The notes under the pieces: generated by a model
Told to the model about the DNA's origin: nothing
What the model saw: only the letters and a program-made list of their open reading frames with translations
Database searches by the model: none
Translations under genes and position numbers: made by a program
Assembly: GCA_021780815.1 (NCBI GenBank)
Contig: JAJXYC010000018.1
Coordinates: 62,001 to 126,000, forward strand
Length of the DNA stretch: 64,000 nt
From: Bacteroidota bacterium
GTDB lineage: Bacteria > Bacteroidota > Ignavibacteria > Kapaibacteriales > UBA2268
Reading direction: 5' to 3'
Shown here: in pieces, positions 1 through 10,203 of the stretch
Layout of the letters: each line of letters opens with the position of its first letter
Position numbering within the stretch: position 1 is the first letter of the stretch

Positions 1-2454
1 TATAACACTTGTAATTATGTTCTTTGGGATTTGAGCGGAATTAATATTAACCTCAGAACATTTTGCTAAATCTGCAATAGGTTTTTGTATAGAACGAAAA
101 GCTTTTTCAATATCTTTGTTATGAATATTTAAATAAACAGGCAAAGACACTGATGGCGGAATTTCTATTGATGAACGCAAACTACGGATTTCTTCTACTG
201 TTAATTGGATTATTTCGAAAGTATTTTCTACTGTTTCTGATGTTAATATCTTATATCCTTTTGGGAAAGGTCGTTTTGAGATACTTTCAACATTCCCTTT
301 CTGGAACAATAAATGCCAAAGTTCTTCTGAAATAAAAGGCATTACAGGATGTATTAGAGATAAAATATCTTCAAAAATTGATAAAGCAAAAGTAATATCA
401 ATAAATTTATCTTGTTCATTAGAAGTTTCAGAAAATGCTACTTTTACAGATTCGAGATACCAGTCGCAAAAGTCTTTCCAGATAAAATCATAAATTAGTT
501 TAGTAAATTCATTTAATTTATAATTATCCAGTGATTCATTTACTCTAATTAAAGCAGAATGTAATTTGGAGACAATCCATTTATCAGCAAAAGAAAATTT
601 ACTTTTAGCATCAAATTTTATATTAATATTTGAAAAATCTAATTGCTCATATTTCAATTTTAAAAATCGTGCGGCATTCCAAATTTTATTTGCAAAATTA
701 CGACCAATTTCCATAGAAGGGATATCTTGTGCTTTAACGTCCACATCCATTTTAATATCTTGTCCTAATGGAGAAAGATAAACCATAGTGAAGCGAACAG
801 CGTCAGAACCATATTTAGCAATTATATTTAATGGGTCGGGAGAATTACCCAAAGATTTGGAAAGTTTTCTCCCTTTGCCGTCTCTTATTGTGGAAGTGAA
901 ATAAACTTCTCTAAAAGGCAGTTCATCAACTAAATATAAAGTAGCCATAATCATTCTTGCGACCCAAAAGAATATAATGTCTGGTGCAGTAACGAGTAAA
1001 TCTGTTGGAAGAAATTTCATTACTGTTTCATTTTCATTATCATTCATTTGCCATCGCATAGTAGTTAAAGGCCAAAGCCAAGAAGAAAACCAAGTATCCA
1101 AAACATCTTCGTCTTGACGTAGCGGTACCTCTTCTTTTAAATTTAATTTATTTCTTGCTTCTGTTTCATTTTTAGCGGCAACAAAACTACCATCTTCTGT
1201 ATAATATACAGGGATACGATGTCCCCACCAAAGTTGCCTTGAAATACACCAATCTCGAATATTTTCCATCCAATGTTCGAAAGTTTTAACCCAATGATTT
1301 GGGTAAAATCTAATATATTTCCTTTTTACAATATTCAAAGCTTTTTCAGCAAGTGGTTGCATTTTAACAAACCATTGGTCACTCAAATATGGTTCAATAA
1401 CCTCGCCACCACGTTGAGAAAATCCAACATTATGAGTGTAATCATCAACTTTTGATAGCAAACCAAGTTCTTCAAGTTTTACAACAATTAATTTTCTTGC
1501 ACGAAAACGTTCTATTCCGTTATATTCACCTGTAACTTCATTTAATGTTCCGTCTGGATTAATTGAATTAATTTGAGGTAAATTATGTCTTTCGCCAATT
1601 TGGAAATCGTTCGGGTCATGTGCAGGAGTGATTTTAACGCAACCTGTTCCAAATACTGGGTCTGCATATTCATCAGCAATAATTGGTATTTCACGGTTTA
1701 CAAGAGGCACTATTACAGTTTTACCTATAAGGTGCTTGTAACGCTCATCATTAGGATTTACTGCAACAGCGACATCTCCAAAAATTGTTTCTGGACGAAC
1801 TGTTGCAACGATAAGATGTTCCTCACTATTTGGAAAATGATATTTTAAGAAATAAAGATGTTCTTTTACTTCCTTGTATTCAACTTCTTCATCTGAAAGT
1901 GCTGTTTGTGAGAGCGGCGACCAATTTATTATTCTTTTGCCTTTATAAATTAATCCTTCATCAAATAATTTAATAAAAACATCACGAACTAAATTGCTCG
2001 CTGATTCATCCATTGTAAAAAGTGTCCTACTCCAATCAGCAGATACTCCAAGTTTTTGCATTTGTTCAAGAATAATTCCGCCATATTTTTCACGCCATTG
2101 CCACACTTGGTCAACAAATTTTTCTCTCCCTAAATCGTAGCGACTTATTCCTTCCTTTGCTAATTCTTTTTCTACACGTGCTTGGGTCGCAATTCCTGCA
2201 TGGTCAGTGCCAGGGAACCAGCAAACTTCAAAGTTATTCATCCTTTTCCAACGAATGTATATATCTTGTATAGTTATATTTAATACGTGTCCAAAATGTA
2301 AAATACCTGTTACATTGGGTGGTGGCATTAAAATACTATATGAATCTTTTGAAGATTTTTCATCTGCTTTAAAAATGTTGTTTTCTAACCATTGATTGTA
2401 CCACCGAAGTTCAATATTTTCAGGTGAATAAGATTTGGAAATTTCGTGTTCCAT
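1..2454 (-). CDS. valS: Valine--tRNA ligase (C-terminal end beyond the window)
   Basis: Class I aminoacyl-tRNA synthetase that charges tRNA-Val and edits misactivated threonine. The frame is open from an ATG at 2454 to base 1, giving 818 residues; the last part of the tRNA-binding C-terminus lies outside. Visible are PPPNVTG near the N-terminus followed by the HIGH-type motif as HFGH, and the second ATP-binding motif as KLSKS (around bases 857-871) within GKGRKLSKSLGN. The editing (CP1) insert lies between them. It is read away from the tRNA-Leu/tig unit. No frameshift was seen. KLSKS is a variant of the consensus KMSKS. Identification is firm; only the 3' end is unknown. Confidence 0.96.
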   Translation of the reverse strand, partial: MEHEISKSYSPENIELRWYNQWLENNIFKADEKSSKDSYSILMPPPNVTGILHFGHVLNITIQDIYIRWKRMNNFEVCWFPGTDHAGIATQARVEKELAKEGISRYDLGREKFVDQVWQWREKYGGIILEQMQKLGVSADWSRTLFTMDESASNLVRDVFIKLFDEGLIYKGKRIINWSPLSQTALSDEEVEYKEVKEHLYFLKYHFPNSEEHLIVATVRPETIFGDVAVAVNPNDERYKHLIGKTVIVPLVNREIPIIADEYADPVFGTGCVKITPAHDPNDFQIGERHNLPQINSINPDGTLNEVTGEYNGIERFRARKLIVVKLEELGLLSKVDDYTHNVGFSQRGGEVIEPYLSDQWFVKMQPLAEKALNIVKRKYIRFYPNHWVKTFEHWMENIRDWCISRQLWWGHRIPVYYTEDGSFVAAKNETEARNKLNLKEEVPLRQDEDVLDTWFSSWLWPLTTMRWQMNDNENETVMKFLPTDLLVTAPDIIFFWVARMIMATLYLVDELPFREVYFTSTIRDGKGRKLSKSLGNSPDPLNIIAKYGSDAVRFTMVYLSPLGQDIKMDVDVKAQDIPSMEIGRNFANKIWNAARFLKLKYEQLDFSNINIKFDAKSKFSFADKWIVSKLHSALIRVNESLDNYKLNEFTKLIYDFIWKDFCDWYLESVKVAFSETSNEQDKFIDITFALSIFEDILSLIHPVMPFISEELWHLLFQKGNVESISKRPFPKGYKILTSETVENTFEIIQLTVEEIRSLRSSIEIPPSVSLPVYLNIHNKDIEKAFRSIQKPIADLAKCSEVNINSAQIPKNIITSVI

Positions 2455-2548
2455 ATAAAAAATATTAATCTATAAATTGCAAAAACTATAATCTACAAAA
2501 TTAATAAAAAATACTATCTTGTTAACCTATTTATTGATAAATATTTCG

Positions 2549-2556
2549 TAATTTTG
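2549..2556 (+). promoter_or_regulatory. TAnnTTTG promoter box before tRNA-Leu
   Basis: The bases read TAATTTTG inside CGTAATTTTGTA, matching the -7 box known for primary-sigma promoters in Bacteroidota. The same string precedes tRNA-Lys and tRNA-Gln in this window. A well-spaced -33 TTTG is not obvious here. It probably drives tRNA-Leu, 65 bases downstream, and perhaps tig. Confidence 0.55.
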
Positions 2557-2620
2557 TATTTTATATAAATTATTTTTGAAAATTCTTTGAATTTTTTGAA
2601 GTAAATAAAAGAACAAACGA

Positions 2621-2702
2621 GCGGTCGTGGCGGAATTGGCAGACGCACTAGACTTAGGATCTAGCGAGGCGACTCGTGAGAGTTCGAGTCTCTCCGACCG
2701 CA
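2621..2702 (+). tRNA. tRNA-Leu (anticodon TAG)
   Basis: An 82-base class II tRNA with a long variable arm. The acceptor strands GCGGTCG and CGACCGC pair perfectly and the discriminator is A. The anticodon stem CTAGA/TCTAG encloses the loop CTTAGGA, giving anticodon TAG, which reads CUA. The T arm is GAGAGTTCGAGTCTCTC. No CCA is encoded. The tig start lies 42 bases downstream, so both may share a transcript. Confidence 0.96.
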
Positions 2703-2744
2703 CTTATTTAAATTGTGTTTATTTGTTAATTCTTTGAGGATTTT

Positions 2745-4160
2745 GTGGAAAAAAATATTAATTTCTCCCAATCTGGTGTAAATACACTTGAACTATTTTT
2801 AACAAATTCTGAAACTGAACCTTTCTTTACAAAAGCTTATAGCGAACTTCAACAAAAAGTTGCTATCGCCGGCTTCCGTAAAGGAAAAGTTCCAGTTGCG
2901 ATGCTTAAAAAACTATATGGCAAATCAATTGAAGCAGAAGTTAATGTTGATATTGTTAATGATTATTTCCCGAAAATTGCAGAAGATAATAATTTAAGTC
3001 TAATTTCTAATCCAATTTTAAAAGATGTTCAACATCAAGATGATGGAGCAAAATATATAATTGAATTCCAAACTGTACCAGAATTCCAAATAAACAATTA
3101 CCAAGATTTAACTATTTACGAACCTGTTCATATAACAACAAGCGAAGAAATTGAACAAGAACTTGACCAAATTGCTTTAGAATATGCTGAATACGAAGAT
3201 GATGATAGCGTTGATTCACTCGATTATGTTGTAAATGTTGGCGTTGAACCGATAAAAGAAGATGCAGAAGCAGACCATCATCACGATGAACATCATCACA
3301 ATCACGACCATCAATCAATTTATTTAAGAGATAAACAATTCTTTGCTGATTTTAGAAATGCTTTTCTAAACAAAAAAGTTGGCGATGTATTTAACTTCAA
3401 AAGTGCTGAAAAACCTGATGAACCTGAACTAAAAATTAATATAGAAAGTGTTCAACGTGTTACACCTCCGGCACTTGATGATGAATTGGCAAAAAAATAT
3501 TCTAATGAAAAACTTGACACTATTGAAGATTTAAGAAAAGACATAGAATTTAGAATTCAAGATTATTGGGATAATAAATCTCGTCAAGAAATTGAAAATC
3601 AATTAATGGATATAATTACTAAACAAAATAGTCATATTGTTGTGCCTGAACCTTTAATTGAAAATGCCTTAGATATTTTAGTTGAAAATTTAAAAAAGCA
3701 ATATAATATCAAAAAAGAAGATACAAGATTAGATGCAACTTTAAGAACAACTTATAGAAAAACTGCCGAGAACTATGCTCGCTGGGATATGATACGGAAT
3801 GAAATTATCAAAAAAGAAGCCATTGAAATTGAAGATTATGATATTGATGATTTTATTGAAAAAAACAAAGAATCTCTTCCAGATGTAAGTGTAGAGCAAC
3901 TTCACGAACTTATACAAGGAAATAATCAAATTAAAGAAAATTTGAAAAATAAGAAGTTGTTCGATTTGTTAATAGGATTCTCCACAACTAATGATATATC
4001 CTTTGAAGATTATTACAAACAAAGAGAAGTTGAAGCTGCCGAAAGTTATTCCCCAAAAATAAAAACAGAAGAATATGATCCGTTAAATTCTGATGAAGAT
4101 GTTGACGAGATAGAAGATAGTGAAGTTAGTTCCGAAAGTCTTGATAAAGAAGACGAATAA
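2745..4160 (+). CDS. tig: Trigger factor with histidine-rich insert
   Basis: Ribosome-associated chaperone that binds nascent chains at the exit tunnel. The ribosome-binding signature GFRKGKVP is at residues 43-50. A degenerate FKBP-like middle region spans about residues 150-245, followed by the helical substrate-binding C-terminal domain. The 471 residues exceed the usual 430-450 because of two additions: an insert at 178-189 with eight histidines (HHHDEHHHNHDH) and an acidic tail of about 30 residues. The start is GTG with GAGGA five bases upstream; no better ATG exists. The insert lies where the FKBP domain should be, so prolyl isomerase activity is doubtful, and metal binding is an inference from composition only. 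It converges on gmk. Confidence 0.93.
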   Translation: MEKNINFSQSGVNTLELFLTNSETEPFFTKAYSELQQKVAIAGFRKGKVPVAMLKKLYGKSIEAEVNVDIVNDYFPKIAEDNNLSLISNPILKDVQHQDDGAKYIIEFQTVPEFQINNYQDLTIYEPVHITTSEEIEQELDQIALEYAEYEDDDSVDSLDYVVNVGVEPIKEDAEADHHHDEHHHNHDHQSIYLRDKQFFADFRNAFLNKKVGDVFNFKSAEKPDEPELKINIESVQRVTPPALDDELAKKYSNEKLDTIEDLRKDIEFRIQDYWDNKSRQEIENQLMDIITKQNSHIVVPEPLIENALDILVENLKKQYNIKKEDTRLDATLRTTYRKTAENYARWDMIRNEIIKKEAIEIEDYDIDDFIEKNKESLPDVSVEQLHELIQGNNQIKENLKNKKLFDLLIGFSTTNDISFEDYYKQREVEAAESYSPKIKTEEYDPLNSDEDVDEIEDSEVSSESLDKEDE

Positions 4161-4190
4161 ATAAAAGATAAGATAATCAATCTATTAAGG

Positions 4191-4237
4191 AAATTGTAAT
4201 TGTTAAGGGTTATATATTCTCAAAACAATTACAATTT
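4191..4237. terminator. Convergent terminator between tig and gmk
   Basis: A perfect 14-bp inverted repeat: AAATTGTAATTGTT at 4191-4204 and AACAATTACAATTT at 4224-4237, with a T-rich stretch after it on the plus strand. It lies 31 bases past the tig stop and includes the last codons of gmk, so the gmk 3' end doubles as the tig terminator stem. Confidence 0.7.
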
Positions 4238-4782
4238 TCTTTTATAATGCTAACAATTTCATTAAAAGCAGTTTGTAAATCATCATTAATAACAACAAAA
4301 TCAAATTTATCAATAAAAGATAGTTCGAAATTTATTCTATCAACTCGCTTTTTAATTTGTTCCTGTGTTTCGGTTTTTCTTCCGTATAACCGATTAATTA
4401 AAACATCATTAGATGGTGGGGCAATAAAAATTAAAAGGGTTTCCTCTGGGAAATTATTTTTAACAGAGATAGCACCTTTAACATCAATATCAAATATCAA
4501 ACATTTATTATTATTTGCAACTTTTTGTATTTCGCTTATTGGAGTACCATAATAATTACCAAAAATTTCTTCCCATTCAATCAATTGGTTATTAACAATC
4601 ATTTTCTTAAATTCATCAGAAGCAAGGAAATAATAATGCGTTCCATCGATTTCATTTTCTCTTGGCGAACGAGTAGTTGCAGAAACCGATAAAATAAAAT
4701 TAGAGAAATTTTTCAAAATCATTCTAACTAATGTAGACTTTCCTCCCCCACTGGGAGAGGAAAATACAATTAAATTTTTCAT
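4210..4782 (-). CDS. gmk: Guanylate kinase
   Basis: Converts GMP to GDP with ATP in purine nucleotide synthesis. The 190 residues match the usual family length. The P-loop SSPSGGGKST is at residues 8-17, followed by SATTRSPRENEIDG (GMP-binding region), a YYFL segment and the GNYYGTP motif. It starts at an ATG 27 bases after the upstream aminopeptidase gene, and follows guaB in the same direction. guaB makes XMP on the route to GMP, so the grouping makes metabolic sense. The final codons (ending NCNCFENI) overlap a strong inverted repeat that probably terminates tig. Confidence 0.95.
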   Translation of the reverse strand: MKNLIVFSSPSGGGKSTLVRMILKNFSNFILSVSATTRSPRENEIDGTHYYFLASDEFKKMIVNNQLIEWEEIFGNYYGTPISEIQKVANNNKCLIFDIDVKGAISVKNNFPEETLLIFIAPPSNDVLINRLYGRKTETQEQIKKRVDRINFELSFIDKFDFVVINDDLQTAFNEIVSIIKENCNCFENI

Positions 4783-4809
4783 TGCGTTCTTACTAAATTA
4801 AATAAAAAA

Positions 4810-6390
4810 TTAAAGGATATAAGGAAGTTCGTCGGGCGCATTGGTCAACATAATAGCCCCGTTTTTAGTAACAAAAATATTATCTTCTATTCTCATACCA
4901 TATTTATCGGGTAAATAAACTCCCGGTTCAATAGCTAGAACAGCATCTTCTGGTATAATTTGGTTATCTAATCTAAAAGTAATAATAGGATTTTCGTGAG
5001 GCACCAATCCCAAGCCATGCCCTAATGAATGCTGAAAATAATCGCCGAAGCCTGCGTTTTTAATTACATCACGAGCCAAAGCATCTAAATTTTTGCCATT
5101 CATAGTTGGAAGTACTCCACGAATAGCTTTCATTTCTGCTTCTCGTAATAAAGCATATAATGCTTTCTGTTCACGAGTTGGCTTAGCACCTACACAAATT
5201 GTACGTGTGATATCGGAACAATAGCCATTTACTCTAAATCCAAAATCCATAATGACAATATCACCTTTTCTAATTTTTTTATCAGTTGGTTGTCCATGCA
5301 CTAATGCACCACGAGAACCACTTGTTACAATAATATCGAAAGCATCGCCTTCGGCGCCTAATTTACGCCCTTGATATGCAATTTCAATTGCCACATCTTT
5401 TTCTGTCATACCAGGTTGAATAAAGTTCATCATCTTATCATAAACTTTTTCAGCGATTGTACAAGCTTCTTTGATATAAGTAAGTTCTTCTGGCGCCTTT
5501 GCTTGTGTGAAAGGCTCAATTACAGACGGAATTGGTTTAAATTTTACAGGTCTTAATTTATTCCGTGTTTCAACTGCTTCATAATAAGATACTCTATCAG
5601 ATTCAAAAGCAATGGCATCTAAACCTTTTAATAATTCTACTTTTTCAACATAATCCCAAATATCTCTGGCAATATGTGTATGCAAATTTGGTAATGGATA
5701 TAATTCTGTTTTTATTTGTTCTTCGTATCTATCATCAGTAATAAAATGTATGGAATCTTTAAATATAAACATATATGCAGATGAACCTGAAAATCCAGTG
5801 AGGTATCTAATATTAGGTAAATACGACACAAAAATGCCTTCAACTTTTTCAAAATCTAAAGCAAAGTAAAGCTGACTTAATCTGTAGTTTATTTTTTCAG
5901 GATATGGTGGTTTATTAGCAGAGGGTTGTTGCTTTATCTTTTCTAATTTCTTTTTAGTCTGCTCGTCAATTTTTTTATTGTCTGTCTTCTCATCTGGCAA
6001 AATTTCTTCTGTGAATTTTGCCCCATCATTCTTCTTACTTTTAGATTGTGAAGGAGCATTTTCGTCTAAAGTTTTTGCTTTTTTCTTTGGCTCTTCAACT
6101 AAAATATCTTCTGGAACAGTCTTTTTTGCTTTAAGGTCTTTTGTTACAATGTTTGTCGCATCTTTTTTTGAAGAAACAGGTTTTTTAGATTTAGTTTTAG
6201 TTGCTTCTTCGGAAATAACGATAGGAGATTCGTCTGGAACAGATATTTTTCCCGATTGTACAGGCTCTGCTATTTCTGGCGATTGGCTCTGTTTAGTCGT
6301 CGATTTAACAATGCGCTTTTTTGTAGTTGAAACGTCATTTTTGACTTCTTCAGCTATAGTTTCATTTTTAAGAGTAAATTTCTTTGCCAT
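4810..6390 (-). CDS. Xaa-Pro aminopeptidase (M24) with long charged N-terminal extension
   Basis: Metallopeptidase of the M24B family that removes an N-terminal residue preceding proline. The creatinase-like N-domain starts near residue 168 and the pita-bread catalytic domain near 300. The five expected metal ligands are D382 (VIMDFGF), D393 (CSDITRT), H458 (HSLGHG), E488 (IEPGVY) and E502 (MRIEDN). Residues 1-165 form a low-complexity tract rich in Lys, Glu, Ser, Thr and Pro, with no recognisable fold and no signal peptide. The family core is about 360 residues, so the extension is an addition. The frame is continuous across it and no internal ribosome binding site was obvious, but a start near residue 165 cannot be excluded. 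It lies between guaB and gmk. Confidence 0.88.
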   Translation of the reverse strand: MAKKFTLKNETIAEEVKNDVSTTKKRIVKSTTKQSQSPEIAEPVQSGKISVPDESPIVISEEATKTKSKKPVSSKKDATNIVTKDLKAKKTVPEDILVEEPKKKAKTLDENAPSQSKSKKNDGAKFTEEILPDEKTDNKKIDEQTKKKLEKIKQQPSANKPPYPEKINYRLSQLYFALDFEKVEGIFVSYLPNIRYLTGFSGSSAYMFIFKDSIHFITDDRYEEQIKTELYPLPNLHTHIARDIWDYVEKVELLKGLDAIAFESDRVSYYEAVETRNKLRPVKFKPIPSVIEPFTQAKAPEELTYIKEACTIAEKVYDKMMNFIQPGMTEKDVAIEIAYQGRKLGAEGDAFDIIVTSGSRGALVHGQPTDKKIRKGDIVIMDFGFRVNGYCSDITRTICVGAKPTREQKALYALLREAEMKAIRGVLPTMNGKNLDALARDVIKNAGFGDYFQHSLGHGLGLVPHENPIITFRLDNQIIPEDAVLAIEPGVYLPDKYGMRIEDNIFVTKNGAIMLTNAPDELPYIL

Positions 6391-6467
6391 AGACTGCCAT
6401 TTATTTTATATTAAAAAATACTTTTCTACCTGGATAATAAATTTTATAAATAATAAATTGCTATCCA

Positions 6468-7934
6468 TTATAAATAATAATTAGGTGGTTCTTTAGTTAT
6501 AGAAATATGGTGTGGGTGCGATTCCACAAGGCTTGCTTGAGTAATACGAACAAAATGAGCATTTTTTCTAAATTCAGATATACTCTTTGAGCCCGTATAA
6601 CCCATAGAAGCTTTCAAGCCACCAATTAATTGATAGATAGTTTCATTAACATTACCTCTAAAAGGTACTCGTCCTTCGATGCCTTCTGGAACAAATTTCG
6701 AGAGGTCTGATTCGACATCTTGGAAATATCTGTCCGCAGAACCTTCTTTCATAGCATCTATTGACCCCATACCACGATAAATTTTATAAGCACGACGTTC
6801 ATAAATAATCTTTTCGCCGGGACTTTCTTCATGCCCGGCAAGCAAGCTGCCTATCATTACAGAATTAGCACCACCGGCTAATGCCTTAGGAATATCACCT
6901 GTTTGTTTTATTCCACCATCAGCAATTACAGGAATATCTTTTTTGGAAGCAACATCTGCAACTGCCATCACAGCAGAAAGTTGCGGAATTCCTACACCTG
7001 CAACAATTCTTGTTGTGCAGATTGAACCAGGTCCGATACCAACTTTTAAACCATCTGCCCCTGCTTCAATAAGTGCCTCTGCCGCATCGGCTGTACCAAT
7101 ATTGCCTGCTACAACTTGTAAATTTTTATATCTCTTTTTAACTTTCTTTAATGTATCAATCACTCCTAACGAAAAGCCGTGTGCCGTATCAATAAAAATT
7201 ACATCAACTCCTGCTTCTACTAATGCATCGCATCTTTCAATTGTATTTACCGCCACCCCAATTGCTGCTGCCACTAATAATCTACCTTCTTTATCCTTAG
7301 CTGAATTTGGGAATTGTTTTTTCTTTTGTATATCTTTAAAAGTAATTAAACCTCCTAAAATATAATCATCATTGACAACAAGTAGTTTTTCTATTCTATG
7401 GTTTTGCAACAATTTCTCTGCATCTTCAAGTGTTGTACCAATTGGTGCTGTAACTAAATTATCTTTTGTCATAATACGGGAAATTTTATCTTTTAAATCG
7501 GGATTAAATCGCAAATCACGATTTGTAACAATACCAACTAATTTCCCATTACTTTCAATTATTGGAATACCTGAAATATGGTATTTACCCATTAAATTCA
7601 AAGCATCGGCAACGGTATTCTCAGGATACAAAGTGATAGGCTTGATGATCATACCACTTTCGCTACGTTTCACTGTATCAACTTCTTCTGCTTGCCTACG
7701 GATTGATAAATTTTTATGGATAACTCCTATACCACCTTCTCTTGCTATTGCCATAGCCATATTGGCTTCGGTAACAGTATCCATTGCAGCGCTAATGATA
7801 GGAATATTTAAAGTAATTTCACGGGTTAATTTTGTTGTTACATCAACATCTCGAGGTAGAATTTCGCTATATCTTGGTAAAATTAAAACGTCATCGTAAG
7901 TGAATGCATCACTTATAATTTTATCTTTATACAT
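6468..7934 (-). CDS. guaB: Inosine-5'-monophosphate dehydrogenase
   Basis: Oxidises IMP to XMP with NAD, the committed step to guanine nucleotides. The 488 residues form a TIM barrel with a two-CBS-domain insert at about residues 93-205. The catalytic loop GPGSICTTR places the nucleophilic cysteine at 306. The substrate-binding aspartate segment IPVIADGGIK and a flap-like region EGIEGRVPF follow. It starts at an ATG 22 bases downstream of the atpC stop and is followed by the aminopeptidase and gmk on the same strand. All expected motifs are intact. Confidence 0.97.
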   Translation of the reverse strand: MYKDKIISDAFTYDDVLILPRYSEILPRDVDVTTKLTREITLNIPIISAAMDTVTEANMAMAIAREGGIGVIHKNLSIRRQAEEVDTVKRSESGMIIKPITLYPENTVADALNLMGKYHISGIPIIESNGKLVGIVTNRDLRFNPDLKDKISRIMTKDNLVTAPIGTTLEDAEKLLQNHRIEKLLVVNDDYILGGLITFKDIQKKKQFPNSAKDKEGRLLVAAAIGVAVNTIERCDALVEAGVDVIFIDTAHGFSLGVIDTLKKVKKRYKNLQVVAGNIGTADAAEALIEAGADGLKVGIGPGSICTTRIVAGVGIPQLSAVMAVADVASKKDIPVIADGGIKQTGDIPKALAGGANSVMIGSLLAGHEESPGEKIIYERRAYKIYRGMGSIDAMKEGSADRYFQDVESDLSKFVPEGIEGRVPFRGNVNETIYQLIGGLKASMGYTGSKSISEFRKNAHFVRITQASLVESHPHHISITKEPPNYYL

Positions 7935-7955
7935 TTTTACTTTATTTTAAATTTT

Positions 7956-8375
7956 CTATTTCTTATGAGAAAGTAATTTTAATTTTGTCTTCTCGTATTG
8001 AATTTTATTTAAGATTGTGTCCTTATGTATATGTTCGTGAATATCCAAAGCATCAATTTCTTTTTCATATATTGCTACTAAATCTAATACGTCTTTTTCT
8101 ACTATTTCATCAGGACTACAAGCTTGTTCAACAACGATAGAGACATTATTATTGGCGACTTCAACAAAACCACTACTAACAGCAAAGAATAATTGCTCAT
8201 TATTTGAACTTACAATTTTAACAATTCCAATATCAGTAGTAGAAAAAATTGGAGCATGGTTGAAAAGTATTTGGAAAGGTGCAAGCGCACCTGGTACATT
8301 CACCAATTGAGCCTTACCTTTAAACACTTGCTGTTGTGGTGATACAATTTCAATATCAAGAAGTTTTTCATCCAT
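7956..8375 (-). CDS. atpC: ATP synthase F1 epsilon subunit
   Basis: Central-stalk subunit of F1 that helps couple rotation and inhibit ATP hydrolysis. The 139 residues begin with the beta-sandwich signature (LDIEIVSPQQQVFKGKAQ, then PGALAPFQILFNHAPIFS) and end in the short helical C-terminal domain. The gene lies 45 bases after atpD. No other ATP synthase subunits are in the window, so atpDC forms its own unit, an arrangement known from Chlorobi and some Bacteroidota. Confidence 0.92.
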   Translation of the reverse strand: MDEKLLDIEIVSPQQQVFKGKAQLVNVPGALAPFQILFNHAPIFSTTDIGIVKIVSSNNEQLFFAVSSGFVEVANNNVSIVVEQACSPDEIVEKDVLDLVAIYEKEIDALDIHEHIHKDTILNKIQYEKTKLKLLSHKK

Positions 8376-8420
8376 TTTAACCTATCTACTACTAATTATA
8401 ATAAATACAAATAAATACAA

Positions 8421-10203
<1,783 letters not shown>

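Noticed and set aside
5978-6484. 168-codon plus-strand frame opposite the aminopeptidase extension
   Set aside because: It mirrors the low-complexity Lys/Glu/Ser tract and has no family pattern or ribosome binding site.
7372-7899. 175-codon plus-strand frame opposite guaB
   Set aside because: It lies wholly within the intact guaB gene and shows no protein family features.
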